DNA of 48,035 bases from Nocardioidaceae bacterium. GTDB taxonomy: Bacteria > Actinomycetota > Actinomycetes > Propionibacteriales > Nocardioidaceae. The stretch covers positions 1-48,035 of the forward strand of contig JAICLD010000002.1 in the NCBI GenBank assembly GCA_025927595.1, read 5' to 3'. The notes beneath the pieces are model-generated. The model searched no databases, was not told the origin of the DNA, and was given only the letters and a program-made list of their open reading frames with translations. A program made the position numbers and the translations under genes. Positions 1 through 9,404 of this stretch are shown here, piece after piece (the first letter of the stretch is position 1; each line of letters opens with the position of its first letter).

Positions 1-942
1 CAGCTCGGGCATCAGCTCGAAGGCCTGCTCCAGCTGGGGGTCGAAGTCCTCGGAGGTGAAGGGCATCTCGGTCGGCGACAGCTTGGCCTGCTCGATCGAG
101 GGGATCTCCTCCGGCTCGTGCAGGATCGCCCGGTGGGCGTAGGAGCCGACCTCCATGTCGGCGCCGTGCTGGCGCTCGTAGCAGAAGGTGTCCATGTCCC
201 GGACGATCGGGAAGGAGATCTCGCCCTCGTGGCCGGACAGCTGCGGGCACGGGCCGACGCTGATCATCTGGTGGACCGCAGGCGTGAGCGGGATGCTGAT
301 CCCGGCCATGTCGCCGATCTTGGGGCTCCAGACGCCGCAGGCGATCACGACGGTCTCGGCGTCGATGTCGCCGCCGGACGTGCGCACCCGCCGGATCACG
401 CCGTCCTCGACGTCGAGGCCGGTGACCTCGACGGTCGGGACGACCGTGAGGGCGCCCAGCTCCAGGGCGCGCTCGCGCATGATGGTCCCGGCTCGCAGCG
501 AGTCCACGACGCCCACCGACGGCGTCCAGAACGCGCCGACGATCTGGTCGGGGTCGAGGAACGGCACCTTCTCCTGCACCTGGGCGGGGGTCACCAGCTC
601 GGACTCGATCCCCCAGGCACGCGCCGAGGACATCCGGCGTCGCAGCTCCTCCATGCGCTCCTCGGTGCGCGCGACCTCGAAGCCGCCGGACTGCGTGAAG
701 ACGCCCATCTCCTGGTACTGCTTGACCGAGTCGAGGGTCAGGTCGGTGATCTCCCGCGAGTGGTCGACCGGGAAGATGAAGTTCGAGGCGTGACCGGTCG
801 AGCCGCCGGGGTTCGGCAGCGGGCCCTTGTCGATCTGCACGATGTCGCGCCACCCCAGCCGCGCGAGGTGGTAGACGAGGCTGTTGCCCACGATGCCGGC
901 GCCGATCACGACGACGCGGGCTGAGGACGGGACCGAGGCCAT
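1..942 (-). CDS. FAD-dependent oxidoreductase, dimethylglycine/sarcosine dehydrogenase-like (3' end outside window)
   Basis: Reading the minus strand from the ATG at 942 gives 314 uninterrupted codons to the window edge. The start begins MASVPSSARVVVIGAG and is preceded by a GGGAGG ribosome site 6 bases upstream. Residues about 10-20 (VVVIGAGIVG) are a Rossmann FAD-binding motif, followed by the PNPGGSTGHASN segment typical of the DAO-fold half of dimethylglycine/sarcosine dehydrogenases, which covalently or tightly bind FAD and usually carry a C-terminal GcvT folate-binding domain. That domain, if present, lies beyond base 1. The likely role is oxidative demethylation of dimethylglycine or sarcosine, passing one-carbon units to tetrahydrofolate. 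The gene follows the bet/opu operon but is separated from it by a terminator hairpin and its own operator. The exact substrate is uncertain. Confidence 0.85.
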   Translation of the reverse strand, partial: MASVPSSARVVVIGAGIVGNSLVYHLARLGWRDIVQIDKGPLPNPGGSTGHASNFIFPVDHSREITDLTLDSVKQYQEMGVFTQSGGFEVARTEERMEELRRRMSSARAWGIESELVTPAQVQEKVPFLDPDQIVGAFWTPSVGVVDSLRAGTIMRERALELGALTVVPTVEVTGLDVEDGVIRRVRTSGGDIDAETVVIACGVWSPKIGDMAGISIPLTPAVHQMISVGPCPQLSGHEGEISFPIVRDMDTFCYERQHGADMEVGSYAHRAILHEPEEIPSIEQAKLSPTEMPFTSEDFDPQLEQAFELMPEL

Positions 943-967
943 GACGGCCTCCCTTCTGAGGTCAGAG

Positions 968-1005
968 TGTTGCGTGTTCCGCAACAGCGTGCGCTATCCG
1001 GAACA
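968..1005. promoter_or_regulatory. Putative IclR-family operator A (two abutting 19-bp units)
   Basis: Unit 1 (968-986) is a perfect inverted repeat, TGTTGCG-N5-CGCAACA. Unit 2 (987-1005) directly abuts it and keeps only the right arm as CGGAACA (6 of 7). It lies 26-63 bases upstream of the dehydrogenase start at 942. The same 38-bp layout recurs before betB and between iclR and purU, so it is inferred to be a shared operator of the IclR protein encoded at 8528-9301. Binding is not shown by sequence alone. Confidence 0.7.
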
Positions 1006-1048
1006 GTGCCCTCATCTTCGGCGGTCCTGCGGCGCCGTGTCAACCGGA

Positions 1049-1083
1049 CGCGGCGGCCCGTCGGGAACCGACGGACCGCCGCG
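1049..1083 (-). terminator. Strong hairpin after the betaine operon
   Basis: Outer arms CGCGGCGG (1049-1056) and CCGCCGCG (1076-1083) and inner arms CCGTCGG (1058-1064) and CCGACGG (1068-1074) form a 15-bp stem with one C/A mismatch and a three-base loop. It begins 26 bases past the lipoprotein stop codon. There is no clear T tract, as is common in high-GC actinobacteria. It probably ends the betB-opuAC transcript and makes the downstream dehydrogenase an independent unit. Confidence 0.65.
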
Positions 1084-1108
1084 CCTAGCCAACGGGTGGA
1101 GCGGGTGC

Positions 1109-2086
1109 TCAGGTGCCCTGCAGCCAGGCCTTCACCTTGTCGGGGTTCGCCGAGATCCACTTCTTCGCGGCGTCCGTCGGGCTCATGTGGTCGGCCGCGA
1201 TGTACTTGGCGACCAGGTTCTGGTCGTCGTTGGTCCAGTGGAAGTTCTTGACCAGCGTGTACGCGGGGCTCTTGGACTCGGCGAACTTCGTCGCGACGAC
1301 CTTGTTCAGGTTGTACTTCGGGTAGTCGCAGGCGATCTTCGCCGGGTTCGAGTCGCAGCCGGGCGTGTACTTCGGCAGGCTCACCTTCTTCATCGGCACC
1401 TCGGACAGGAACCACTGCGGGTCGTAGAAGTAGCCGATCACCCAGCTGTGGTTCTTCTCCGCCTTCCGGTAGGCCTGGATCAGCGCGGTCTCGCTGCCGG
1501 CGTAGACCACCTTGAAGTTCAGGTTCAGGTTCTTGACCAGCGCCTCGTCGTTGGTGACGAACGACGGGTCGCCGTCGAGGAACTGCCCCTTGCCACCGGA
1601 CTCGGACGTCTTGAACTTCGACGCGTACTTGTTGAGGTTCTTCCAGCTCAGGATGTCCGGGTGCGCCTTGGCCAGCCACGGCGGCACGTACCAGCCGATC
1701 ACGCCGATGTTGCCGGTCGGGCCGGCGTCCTGCCCGGTGTGGTTGCCCTTGATGTACTTCTTCACCAGGTCGGGGTGGCCCCAGTTCTCCAGGACCACGT
1801 CGACGTCGCCGCTGCCGAAGCCCTGCCAGGACACCTCCTCCTTGAGGTTCTTGTAGTTGACCTGACAGCCCAGCTTCTGCTGGGCGACCGTGCCGACGAC
1901 GTACGCGTCGGCCTCGTACCCGACCCACGGGTTGACCGCGATGTTGAACGGCCCGCAGCTCTTGCCGCTCGCGGTGGTGGTCGACTTGATGTTGGACCCC
2001 CCGCACCCGGCGAGCACCAGTCCCGCGACCGCGGCCAGCGCCACCAGCGACAGTCGCCTGATGCTCCTGTTGTTGCGTCTTGCCAC
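1109..2086 (-). CDS. opuAC: Glycine betaine/proline ABC transporter substrate-binding lipoprotein
   Basis: This is a 325-residue protein starting at GTG 2086, chosen because GAGGAGGAAGAA lies just upstream and because the next residues form a lipoprotein signal (ARRNNRSIRR basic N-region, hydrophobic stretch, lipobox LAGC with Cys28). The mature part (NPWVGYEADAYVVGTVAQQ, then VVLENWGHPD) is typical of the OpuAC/ProX family, which binds quaternary amines such as glycine betaine in a cage of aromatic residues. It is the last gene of the bet-opu operon, 38 bases after the permease. It delivers ligand to the fused permease; whether choline, betaine or proline is preferred cannot be told here. 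Confidence 0.93.
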   Translation of the reverse strand: MARRNNRSIRRLSLVALAAVAGLVLAGCGGSNIKSTTTASGKSCGPFNIAVNPWVGYEADAYVVGTVAQQKLGCQVNYKNLKEEVSWQGFGSGDVDVVLENWGHPDLVKKYIKGNHTGQDAGPTGNIGVIGWYVPPWLAKAHPDILSWKNLNKYASKFKTSESGGKGQFLDGDPSFVTNDEALVKNLNLNFKVVYAGSETALIQAYRKAEKNHSWVIGYFYDPQWFLSEVPMKKVSLPKYTPGCDSNPAKIACDYPKYNLNKVVATKFAESKSPAYTLVKNFHWTNDDQNLVAKYIAADHMSPTDAAKKWISANPDKVKAWLQGT

Positions 2087-2124
2087 TTCTTCCTCCTCGA
2101 TGTTGCCCAGTCGGGTGTTCGGAG

Positions 2125-4128
2125 TCAGGCGCGCCCGTGACGGGCGGCTGCGTGTCGGGCGATGCGGTCGAGCATGATGCCGAGCGCGGTGATGGCGATG
2201 CCGGCGGCCAGCCCCTTCCCGAAGAGCTGGTCCTGGGAGAAGCCGGCCACGACGAAGTAGCCCAGCGAGCCACCACCCACGAGGCCCCCGATCACGACCA
2301 TGGACAGCACGTAGAGCAGGCCCTGGTTGGTCGCCAGCACGACGGCCGCCCGCGACATCGGCAGCTGCACCTTGGTGATCATCTGCCACACCGTGGCGCC
2401 GGAGGACTCCGCGGCCTCGACCGAGGTCGGGGACACGCCGCGGATGCCGTCCGCCACCAGCTTCGTGGCGATCGGGACGCCGTAGGCCACCGCTGCGACG
2501 ATCGCGGTGAACCGCCCCACGCCGAACAGCGCGAGAGCCGGCACGAGGTAGACGAAGGGCGGGATGGTCTGCAGGGCATCCAGCAACGGCCGCAGGATCG
2601 TGTCGGTCCGGCCGCTGCGACCCATCGTCACCCCGAGGACCACGGACACGACCACGACGATGATGGTGGCGACGAGCACCGTGGTCAGCGTGATCATCGA
2701 GTCGTTCCACAGGCCGACGCCGAGCAGCACCGCCTCGCACACCGCGGCCGTCACCGTCGGCCGCCAGCCACCCAGCACGTAGGCCAGGGCCAGGATCGCC
2801 GCGGCGCTGAGCCACCACGGGGAGGACGCCAGCACGGACTGGAGCGGGTTGATCAGGCCGTAGCTGACGATGTTGGCGAACGCCGTCGTCACCTGCTCGA
2901 TCGCGTTGACGACCGCGTCGGTGACCGACGAGATGAAGCTGGAGACCGGCCTCTGCAGCGCCGGGTGCGCGGGGAACTGCGCGGCCGACAGACGCAGCCT
3001 CGAGACGTAGACGGCCACCACGGTGACGACCGCGAGCACCACCAGCACGATCCTGCGCATCCGCCGGGTGCCACTGCCGGCCCTCGCGAGGATCTCGCCG
3101 CGCTGGCTCGCCGCGGTCGTGGTCCGGTCGAGCATGATCGCGATGACCACGATGAGACCGCCGGAGACCGCGGACCCGCCGATGTCGAGCGCCGCCAGTG
3201 ACTGGGTGACCGGGACGCCGAGGCCGGGTCCGCTGACGAACGCGGCGATGATCGCCATCGACAGCGCGGCCATCATGCACTGGTTGATGCCGACCACGAT
3301 CGTGCGGCGCGCCATCGGCAGCTGGACCTTGCGCAGCTGCTGCCCGGACGTGCAGCCCAGCGACTGCGAGGCCTCGACCGCACCCTCGGACACTCCGCGG
3401 ATCCCGTGCTCGGTGATGCGGATCAGCGGGGGGATGGCGTAGATGACGGTCAGCACGATCGCCGACGCGGTGCCGATGCCGAAGATGAGCGCGAGCGGCG
3501 GCAGGTAGGCGAACGACGGCATGGTCTGCATCGCGTCGAGCAGGGGGGTGATCGAGGCGCTCACCCCTTTGCGGCGCGCCATCCAGATGCCGATGGGCAC
3601 GCCGATCAGGACGCAGATCGCCACGGCGAGCAACGTGATCAGCAGCGTGTCGATGCTCTCCCGCCAGTAGCCGAGGTAGCCGAACGCCAGGGTGCCGACG
3701 AGCACCAGGACCGCGGACCGGACGCCGGCGAGCGCGAACGCGGTGAAGACCAGGAGCGCCAGCACCCCGACCCAGCCGATCTCGGGGACGGGACGGCCGG
3801 GGGCCGGGGTGCTGAAGAGGTACTGCAGGTGGGTGAAGAGCCAGTTGAGCCCGTCGCTGAGGCCGCCGATGACCTTGAAGAAGACGTTGGTCTCACGGGC
3901 CGCGTCGAAGGAGTTCTTGACGTCGTTGAGCCAGCTCTGGAACGACGTGAGCTGGGCGCCGGGAAGCGCCAGGGTCTGGTGGCCCCGCAGCACCAGCCAG
4001 CCGAGGACCCAGACGGCGACCACGACCGCGAGACGGGCGAACGTGTGGGTCGGCCGGTGGCTCTCGACCCGTGGCTGCTCCTCCTGCACCGGCGAGGTGT
4101 CGGCCGGCCGGGTGACCGTGGTGCTCAC
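2125..4128 (-). CDS. opuAB: Glycine betaine ABC transporter, double (fused) permease
   Basis: The 667-residue protein starts at GTG 4128, overlapping the ATPase stop as GTGA. It contains two homologous MetI-type permease domains, at about residues 150-335 and 450-650. Each has an EAA loop that docks the ATPase: [15 protein letters not shown] followed by KVQLPMARR in the first, [15 protein letters not shown] followed by KVQLPMSRA in the second. Each half carries several hydrophobic segments, and a long extracytoplasmic linker lies between them. Most OpuA/ProW permeases are single-domain and homodimerise; this one is a fused pseudo-dimer, a form known in some actinobacteria. It acts in the cytoplasmic membrane with the neighbouring ATPase and lipoprotein. 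Confidence 0.93.
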   Translation of the reverse strand: MSTTVTRPADTSPVQEEQPRVESHRPTHTFARLAVVVAVWVLGWLVLRGHQTLALPGAQLTSFQSWLNDVKNSFDAARETNVFFKVIGGLSDGLNWLFTHLQYLFSTPAPGRPVPEIGWVGVLALLVFTAFALAGVRSAVLVLVGTLAFGYLGYWRESIDTLLITLLAVAICVLIGVPIGIWMARRKGVSASITPLLDAMQTMPSFAYLPPLALIFGIGTASAIVLTVIYAIPPLIRITEHGIRGVSEGAVEASQSLGCTSGQQLRKVQLPMARRTIVVGINQCMMAALSMAIIAAFVSGPGLGVPVTQSLAALDIGGSAVSGGLIVVIAIMLDRTTTAASQRGEILARAGSGTRRMRRIVLVVLAVVTVVAVYVSRLRLSAAQFPAHPALQRPVSSFISSVTDAVVNAIEQVTTAFANIVSYGLINPLQSVLASSPWWLSAAAILALAYVLGGWRPTVTAAVCEAVLLGVGLWNDSMITLTTVLVATIIVVVVSVVLGVTMGRSGRTDTILRPLLDALQTIPPFVYLVPALALFGVGRFTAIVAAVAYGVPIATKLVADGIRGVSPTSVEAAESSGATVWQMITKVQLPMSRAAVVLATNQGLLYVLSMVVIGGLVGGGSLGYFVVAGFSQDQLFGKGLAAGIAITALGIMLDRIARHAAARHGRA

Positions 4129-5201
4129 GACGCCACGTCCTCCTCGGCGACGACCACGCGCAGGATGTCCTCGTCCTCGACGATGCCCAGGAACGTCTCG
4201 CCGTCGAAGACGCGGACAGGGTCCTGAGCGGCGAGCACCTGCCGGGCCGCGTCCCGCACGACCTCGTCGGCCTGCAGGGCCGGGCCGCGCCCGGGGTCGC
4301 CTCCCTCGGGACGCCGGCACACGTAGCGCAGCGTCAGCACGTGGGAGCGGGGCACGTCGCTGACGAAGTCGCGGACGTACTCGTCCGCCGGGTTGGCGAC
4401 GACCTCGGCCGGCGTGCCGATCTGGACGATCTCGCCGTCGCGCATGATCAGGATCCGGTCGCCGAGCTTGAGCGCCTCCTGGAGGTCGTGGGTGATGAAG
4501 ATCATCGTCTTCCCGACCTCCTGGTGCAGCCGGATGACCTCGTTCTGCATGTCGCGGCGGATCAGCGGGTCGAGCGCCGAGAACGGCTCGTCGAACATCA
4601 TCAGCGTGGGGTCGACCGCGAGGGCGCGGGCCAGCCCCACGCGCTGCTGCATGCCACCGGACAGCTGGTCGGGGAAGGACCCCTCGTTCCCGGCGAGCCC
4701 GACGAGGTCGACCATCTCCTGCGCCCGCACGCGCCGTTCGCTCTTGCCGAGCCCGCGCACCTCGAGCCCGAAGGCCACGTTGTCGATCACCGTGCGGTGC
4801 GGCAGCAGTCCGAAGTGCTGGAACACCATGGCCACGTGGTGCCGGCGCAGCTCGCGCAGGTGGCCCGCGTCGGCGGAGGTGATGTCCTCACCGCCCATCC
4901 GGATCGTGCCGGCCGTCGGCTCGATCAGGCGCGTCAGCAGCCGGACGAGCGTCGACTTGCCGGAGCCGGAGAGCCCCATGACGACGAACACCTCACCCGG
5001 CTGCACCGAGAAGGAGACGTCCTTGACCGCGGTGACGCATCCCGTCTTGGCCTGCAGCTCCTTGCGGGACAGCGCCGCGTCCGGCGTGCCGATCACCTTG
5101 TCGGCACGGCTGCCGAAGATCTTCCACAGGCCGTCCACCACCAGGGCCGGGTCGCCCGCAGGAGTGGAACGGCCCTCGGTCGCGGGCACGGTCTGGGTCA
5201 T
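4125..5201 (-). CDS. opuAA: Glycine betaine/proline ABC transporter ATP-binding protein
   Basis: This 358-residue ATPase starts at ATG 5201, overlapping the betA stop (ATGA), with GGAGGAGAG upstream. It shows Walker [10 protein letters not shown] (residues 76-84), signature LSGGMQQR (180-187) and Walker B LMMFDEP (200-206). The long N-terminal lead (LWKIFG...[12 protein letters not shown]) is characteristic of the OpuAA/ProV subfamily. The C-terminus ([20 protein letters not shown]) resembles a single CBS half-motif; family members often have two CBS repeats acting as an ionic-strength sensor, so gating may be reduced or altered here. It energises betaine or choline import for the BetA/BetB pathway encoded just upstream. 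Confidence 0.95.
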   Translation of the reverse strand: MTQTVPATEGRSTPAGDPALVVDGLWKIFGSRADKVIGTPDAALSRKELQAKTGCVTAVKDVSFSVQPGEVFVVMGLSGSGKSTLVRLLTRLIEPTAGTIRMGGEDITSADAGHLRELRRHHVAMVFQHFGLLPHRTVIDNVAFGLEVRGLGKSERRVRAQEMVDLVGLAGNEGSFPDQLSGGMQQRVGLARALAVDPTLMMFDEPFSALDPLIRRDMQNEVIRLHQEVGKTMIFITHDLQEALKLGDRILIMRDGEIVQIGTPAEVVANPADEYVRDFVSDVPRSHVLTLRYVCRRPEGGDPGRGPALQADEVVRDAARQVLAAQDPVRVFDGETFLGIVEDEDILRVVVAEEDVAS

Positions 5202-6928
5202 CGCTGCTCTCCTCCGGTCGAGGGTGAGGGGTGCGACGGCGGGTGGAGCGGAGAGTTGTCACGGTAGCGGTAGAACGGCGCGTCGGAGGGCGGCAGCGGG
5301 GTGTTTCCGGCGATCAGGTCCGCCGCCTTCTCCGCCAGCATCATCACCGGCGCGTAGATGTTGCCGTTCGTGATGTACGGCATCGACGACGCGTCGACCA
5401 CCCGCAGCCCGTCGACGCCGTGCACCCGCATGGTCTCCGGATCCAGCACGGACTGCTCGTCGACGCCCATCCGGGCGGTGCACGACGGGTGCAGTGCGGT
5501 CTCGGCGTCCTTGGCGACCCAGTCCAGGATCTCCTGGTCGCTGTCCACCGACGGGCCCGGTGACAGCTCCCCCGCGTTGAAGACGTCGAACGCGGGCTGG
5601 TTGAGGATGTGCCGGGCCGCCCGGACCATCTCGATCCACTCCCGACGGTCGTTCTCGGTCGAGAGGTAGTTGAACCGCAGCGCCGGGTGCTCGTAGGGGT
5701 CGCGCGACCTCAGCCTGACTGAGCCCCGCACGTCGGAGTACATCGGGCCGATGTGGACCTGGTAGCCGTGCTCGGCGGCCGGCCGCGACCCGTCGTACCG
5801 GATCGCGATGGGCAGGAAGTGGAACATCAGGTTCGGGTAGTCCACCCGGTCGTTGCTGCGGATGAACCCGCCGGCCTCGAAGTGGTTCGAGGACCCCACG
5901 CCGCGGCGCAGGAACAGCCACTCGGCGCCGATCCGCGGCTTGTGCCGGTGCTTGAGCCACGGGCCGATCGACACCGGCTGCTTCGAGGCGTACTGGATGT
6001 AGACCTCGAGGTGGTCCTGGAGGTTGCTGCCCACCCCGGGCAGGTCCGCGAGGACGTCGATCCCGAGGCCCTCGAGGTGCTCCTTGGGGCCGATGCCGGC
6101 CAGGAGCAGCAGCTGCGGGCTGTTGATCGCGCCGCCGCACAGGACCACCTCGCCGGCCCGGACGCGGCGCGACCCTCGGCCGGCGCGGTGGTAGTCGACG
6201 CCGGTGACCCGCGGGGTGCCGTCCCGGCGCTCGGTGACCAGGCCGGTGACCATGGCCAGCGTCTCCACCCGTAGGTTGGGGCGGTGCCGCACCGGGTGCA
6301 GGTACGCCCGCGCGGCGCTGAGCCGGCGGCCGCGGTAGACGTTGCGGTCGAACGGCGCGAACCCCTCCTGGCGGTAGCCGTTGACGTCGTCGGTGAGCGG
6401 GTGGCCGGCCTGCTGCACCGCCTCGAAGAACGCCCCGAACAGCGGGCTGGTCGCCGGGCCGCGCTCCATGAGGAGCGGACCGCTCCCGCCGCGCCACTCG
6501 TCGGCGCCGGCCAGGCAGGTCTCCATGCGCTTGAAGTAGGGCAGGCAGTGCGCGTAGTCCCAGGACTCCATGCCCTTGTCCGCCGCCCACCGCTCCAGGT
6601 CGAGCGGGTTGCCGCGCTGGAAGATCATGCCGTTGATGCTGCTGGAGCCACCGAGCACCTTCCCGCGCGCGTGGTACACGCGGCGGCCGTCCATGAACGG
6701 CTCCGGCTCGGACTCGTACTTCCAGTCGTAGAGCCGGTTGCCGATCGGGTAGGGCAGCGCGGCGGGCATGTGGATGAACGGGTCGATCCGGAAGTCGCTG
6801 CGCCCGGCCTCCAGCACGAGCACGGTCGTGCCGGCGTCGGCGCTGAGCCGGTTGGCCAGCGCGCATCCCGCGGACCCGCCTCCGACGATGACGTAGTCGT
6901 ACGTCGCGTCCTGGCTGTTCACGTCCAC
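5198..6928 (-). CDS. betA: Choline dehydrogenase-type GMC oxidoreductase
   Basis: The 576-residue flavoprotein has an N-terminal FAD-binding motif ([12 protein letters not shown], residues 10-21), the GMC signature [13 protein letters not shown] near residue 90, a second GMC signature ([15 protein letters not shown]), and the C-terminal active-site block [10 protein letters not shown] followed by [19 protein letters not shown]. The family oxidises alcohols; length and the adjacent betB, betaine transporter and dehydrogenase argue for choline to betaine aldehyde. It starts at ATG 6928, 7 bases after betB, and ends in an ATGA overlap with opuAA. A related alcohol as true substrate cannot be excluded. 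Confidence 0.9.
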   Translation of the reverse strand: MDVNSQDATYDYVIVGGGSAGCALANRLSADAGTTVLVLEAGRSDFRIDPFIHMPAALPYPIGNRLYDWKYESEPEPFMDGRRVYHARGKVLGGSSSINGMIFQRGNPLDLERWAADKGMESWDYAHCLPYFKRMETCLAGADEWRGGSGPLLMERGPATSPLFGAFFEAVQQAGHPLTDDVNGYRQEGFAPFDRNVYRGRRLSAARAYLHPVRHRPNLRVETLAMVTGLVTERRDGTPRVTGVDYHRAGRGSRRVRAGEVVLCGGAINSPQLLLLAGIGPKEHLEGLGIDVLADLPGVGSNLQDHLEVYIQYASKQPVSIGPWLKHRHKPRIGAEWLFLRRGVGSSNHFEAGGFIRSNDRVDYPNLMFHFLPIAIRYDGSRPAAEHGYQVHIGPMYSDVRGSVRLRSRDPYEHPALRFNYLSTENDRREWIEMVRAARHILNQPAFDVFNAGELSPGPSVDSDQEILDWVAKDAETALHPSCTARMGVDEQSVLDPETMRVHGVDGLRVVDASSMPYITNGNIYAPVMMLAEKAADLIAGNTPLPPSDAPFYRYRDNSPLHPPSHPSPSTGGEQR

Positions 6929-6935
6929 CTCTTCC

Positions 6936-8417
6936 TCAGGCCTTCTCTGCGCCGTCGAACCAGCGTTGCGCCGCCGGCCGGATGTTGTGCCAGACGTGCT
7001 TGGTCTCCCGGTACTCCTCGATGCCGGTCGCGCCGAGCTCGCGGCCGATGCCGGACTGCTTGTAGCCGCCCCACTCGGCCTGCGGGACGTACGGGTGGTA
7101 GTCGTTGATCCACACCGTCCCCATCCGCAGCCGCGAGGCGACCCGCTCGGCGCGGCCGGCGCTCTGGGTCCAGACGGCGCCAGCGAGGCCGTAGATGCTG
7201 TCGTTGGCCACCTCGACGGCCTCGTCCTCGGTGGTGAACGTCTCGACGGTCAGGACGGGGCCGAACGACTCGTCGTGGACGACCGACATCGAGCGGTCGC
7301 AGCGGTCGAGGACCGTGGGCAGGTAGTAGAAGCCGTCGGCCAGCTCGGGCGCGTCGGGCCGGGCGCCGCCGCAGCGCAGCGTCGCCCCCTCCTTGAGGCC
7401 GAGCGCGACGTACTCCTCGACCTTGTCGCGGTGCGCCTCGGAGATCAGGGGTCCGGTCTCGGCGCGGTCGTCGAAGGGGCCGCCGAGACGGATCCGGCCG
7501 GCACGCGCGACGAGCTCGTCGACGAACGAGTCGTGCACCGACTCCTCGATGACGAGCCGCGCGCCGGCCGAGCAGACCTGGCCGGAGTGCAGGAACACCG
7601 CGGTCAGTGCGAAGTCGAGGGCCGCGTCGAGGTCGGCGTCGGCGAACACCACGTTCGGGTTCTTGCCGCCGAGCTCGAGGGCGACCTTCTTCACGGTGCC
7701 GGCGGCGCTGACCATGATCCGCTTGCCGGTGGCCAGTCCCCCCGTGAACGACACCAGGTCGACCCGCGGGTCCTCGCTGAGCAGCGCGCCGGCCCGGGGG
7801 CCCGCGCCCAGCACGAGGTTGGCGACGCCGGCGGGGACGCCGGCCTCCTCCAGCAGGCGCATCAGGTGGATCGCCGTGTGCGGTGTGAGCTCGCTGGGCT
7901 TGAGGACGAACGTGTCCCCGGCCGCCAGCGCCGGTGCCACCTTCCAGGAGGTCTGCAGCAGCGGGTAGTTCCAGGGCGTGATCAGCCCGGCGACGCCGAT
8001 CGGCTCGTGCACGATCCGGCTCACGACGTCGGGGCGGCCGGTGTCGACGACCCGTCCGGCGTCCTCGGCCGCGACGTTGCCGTAGTGCCGGAAGACCCCG
8101 ACGACGTCGTCGACGTCGTACTCGCTCTCGACGAGGCGCTTGCCGGTGTCCAGCGACTCCGCCCGGGCGACGTCGGCCCTGTCGCGCTGGAGGAGGTCCG
8201 CGACCCGGTGCAGCAGCCGGCCACGCTCCAGCGAGGAGGAGCCGCACCAGGCGCCGTCGTCGAACGCCTCGCGGGCGGCCGTGATCGCGGCCTCGGTGTC
8301 GGCGGGCCCGGCCTCGTCGATCTCGGCGACCAGCGACCCGTCCGCCGGGCAGCGGATCTCGCGCCGGCCCCCCTCGCGAGCGGCCACCCAGCGGCCGCCG
8401 ATGTACAGTTCCGGCAC
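6936..8417 (-). CDS. betB: Betaine-aldehyde dehydrogenase
   Basis: A 493-residue NAD(P)-dependent aldehyde dehydrogenase, first gene of the minus-strand bet-opu operon. Visible motifs are [13 protein letters not shown] (substrate and cofactor pocket), [12 protein letters not shown] with the catalytic Glu, and [11 protein letters not shown] with the nucleophilic Cys. In this context it oxidises betaine aldehyde to glycine betaine, the step after BetA. The start is GTG 8417 ([11 protein letters not shown]), the position where family members begin; the ribosome site is weak. Thirty bases upstream begins operator B, consistent with control by the IclR protein encoded next door. Confidence 0.92.
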   Translation of the reverse strand: MPELYIGGRWVAAREGGRREIRCPADGSLVAEIDEAGPADTEAAITAAREAFDDGAWCGSSSLERGRLLHRVADLLQRDRADVARAESLDTGKRLVESEYDVDDVVGVFRHYGNVAAEDAGRVVDTGRPDVVSRIVHEPIGVAGLITPWNYPLLQTSWKVAPALAAGDTFVLKPSELTPHTAIHLMRLLEEAGVPAGVANLVLGAGPRAGALLSEDPRVDLVSFTGGLATGKRIMVSAAGTVKKVALELGGKNPNVVFADADLDAALDFALTAVFLHSGQVCSAGARLVIEESVHDSFVDELVARAGRIRLGGPFDDRAETGPLISEAHRDKVEEYVALGLKEGATLRCGGARPDAPELADGFYYLPTVLDRCDRSMSVVHDESFGPVLTVETFTTEDEAVEVANDSIYGLAGAVWTQSAGRAERVASRLRMGTVWINDYHPYVPQAEWGGYKQSGIGRELGATGIEEYRETKHVWHNIRPAAQRWFDGAEKA

Positions 8418-8446
8418 CTGTCGTCCGTCCGTTCCATCCGATAAGT

Positions 8447-8484
8447 CGTTGCGTATGTCGCAACGGGGTGTGCGTTACGCAACA
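8447..8484. promoter_or_regulatory. Putative IclR-family operator B, before betB
   Basis: Unit 1 (8447-8465) is a perfect inverted repeat, CGTTGCG-N5-CGCAACG. Unit 2 (8466-8484) abuts it and retains the right arm CGCAACA. It occupies the gap between the iclR stop (8528) and betB start (8417), about 30-67 bases before the start codon, where it would overlap a -35 region. The layout matches operators A and C. Confidence 0.72.
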
Positions 8485-8527
8485 CCTTTGCCGCATCGGG
8501 TGACCCCGTCAACCCCGGTGCGGCACC

Positions 8528-9301
8528 CTACGCCGATCCGTGACCCAGCCGCCTGGAGACCTCGTCGGCCGCGTCCGTCACCACCGGTACCACCTCCTTG
8601 ACCCGAGCCTCCCCGAGCCGGAACGTCGGACCCGACACGCTGAGCGAGGCGATCACGTCCCCGTGGGCGTTGTGGATCGGCGCCGCGATCGCGGTCAGGC
8701 CGAGCTCGAGCTCGTCGACGGCGACCGCGTAGCCCTGCTCGCGGACCTCGACGAGCTCGCGCCGCAGCCGCGCGCGGCTGGTGACGGTGGTGGGGGTGTA
8801 GGCCGTGAGCCGCGGCACCCGCTGGTCGACCTCGGCGGGCGACAGGCCGCTGAGCAGCACCTTGCCGTTCGAGGTCGCGTGCAGCGGGATGTGCTGGCCG
8901 ACCCAGTTGTGCGCCTGGAGCGCCGACTGCCCGGCGACCTGGTCCAGGTAGAGCACCGACCGGTCCGAGAGTACCGCGACGTTCACCGTCTCCCCGGTGT
9001 CGGCAGCGAGCTTGCGGACGACCGGTCGCGCCTCCTGGACCACGTCGAGCCGGGCGGTGGTCGCGCCCGCCAGGCGGAGCACGCCGACGCCGAGCCGGTA
9101 CTTGCCGCGGTCCTCGTTCTGCTCCACCATCCCGTGGGACTCGAGGGTCGCGACGAGCCGGAAGGCCGTGCTCTTGTGGACGCCGAGCTCGCCGGCGATC
9201 TCGGTCACGCCAGCCTCGCCCAGGCGTGCCAGGATGCCGAGGATGGTCAGTGCTCGGTCCACCGACTGCACCCCGGGAGCCGTCTCGGTGGTGCTCTGCA
9301 T
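8528..9301 (-). CDS. IclR-family transcriptional regulator of the choline/betaine module
   Basis: The 257-residue protein starts at ATG 9301. An N-terminal winged helix-turn-helix spans about residues 12-60 (GVTEIAGELGVHKSTAFRLV), followed by the IclR effector-binding domain (YLDQVAGQSALQAHNW, HATSNGKVLLSGL, and GLTAIAAPIHNAHGDVIASLSVSGP). It lies between betB and the divergent purU. Three matching 38-bp operator-like sites, including one covering its own -35 region, suggest that it regulates itself, the bet-opu operon, the downstream dehydrogenase and possibly purU. The effector is probably choline or a pathway intermediate (inference). A longer reading frame extends upstream, but the TACGGT box six bases before this ATG supports the start chosen. 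Confidence 0.93.
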   Translation of the reverse strand: MQSTTETAPGVQSVDRALTILGILARLGEAGVTEIAGELGVHKSTAFRLVATLESHGMVEQNEDRGKYRLGVGVLRLAGATTARLDVVQEARPVVRKLAADTGETVNVAVLSDRSVLYLDQVAGQSALQAHNWVGQHIPLHATSNGKVLLSGLSPAEVDQRVPRLTAYTPTTVTSRARLRRELVEVREQGYAVAVDELELGLTAIAAPIHNAHGDVIASLSVSGPTFRLGEARVKEVVPVVTDAADEVSRRLGHGSA

Positions 9302-9307
9302 GGGCCG

Positions 9308-9313
9308 ACCGTA
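9308..9313 (-). promoter_or_regulatory. Leaderless-type -10 box of the iclR gene
   Basis: On the minus strand TACGGT is followed by six bases and then the ATG at 9301, with no ribosome site, the pattern of leaderless actinobacterial mRNAs. Operator C begins 10 bases upstream and would cover the -35 region. Confidence 0.55.
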
Positions 9314-9322
9314 GCGCACCCG

Positions 9323-9360
9323 TGTTGCGTATGACAGGACGAGTTTCTGTTGGCGCAACC
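9323..9360. promoter_or_regulatory. Putative IclR-family operator C, between iclR and purU
   Basis: Two abutting 19-bp units. Unit 1 (9323-9341) begins with the left arm TGTTGCG but has a poor right arm; unit 2 (9342-9360) ends with the right arm CGCAACC. The outer arms are therefore conserved at exactly the spacing seen in operators A and B. It overlaps the iclR -35 region and ends 7 bases before the purU -35 box. Confidence 0.62.
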
Positions 9361-9367
9361 GTCGCCG

Positions 9368-9397
9368 TTGACGGGAGGGGTGCCGCGCCGGTACAAC
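9368..9397 (+). promoter_or_regulatory. purU promoter, leaderless type
   Basis: TTGACG (9368-9373) and TACAAC (9392-9397) are separated by 18 bases, a good housekeeping-sigma layout. Seven bases then lead directly to the ATG at 9405, so the transcript probably has almost no leader. Operator C lies immediately upstream of the -35 box, a position from which a bound regulator could activate or repress. Confidence 0.6.
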
Positions 9398-9404
9398 GTG
9401 CGCC

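Noticed and set aside
2071-2077. Isolated TGTTGCG half-site
   Set aside because: It codes for the N-terminus of opuAC (Arg-Asn-Asn) and has no matching arm.
118-2276. Long plus-strand and minus-strand open frames rich in Arg, Pro and Ala
   Set aside because: They are shadows of the minus-strand dehydrogenase and opuAC genes; in DNA this GC-rich, all frames tend to stay open, and these show no recognisable domain.
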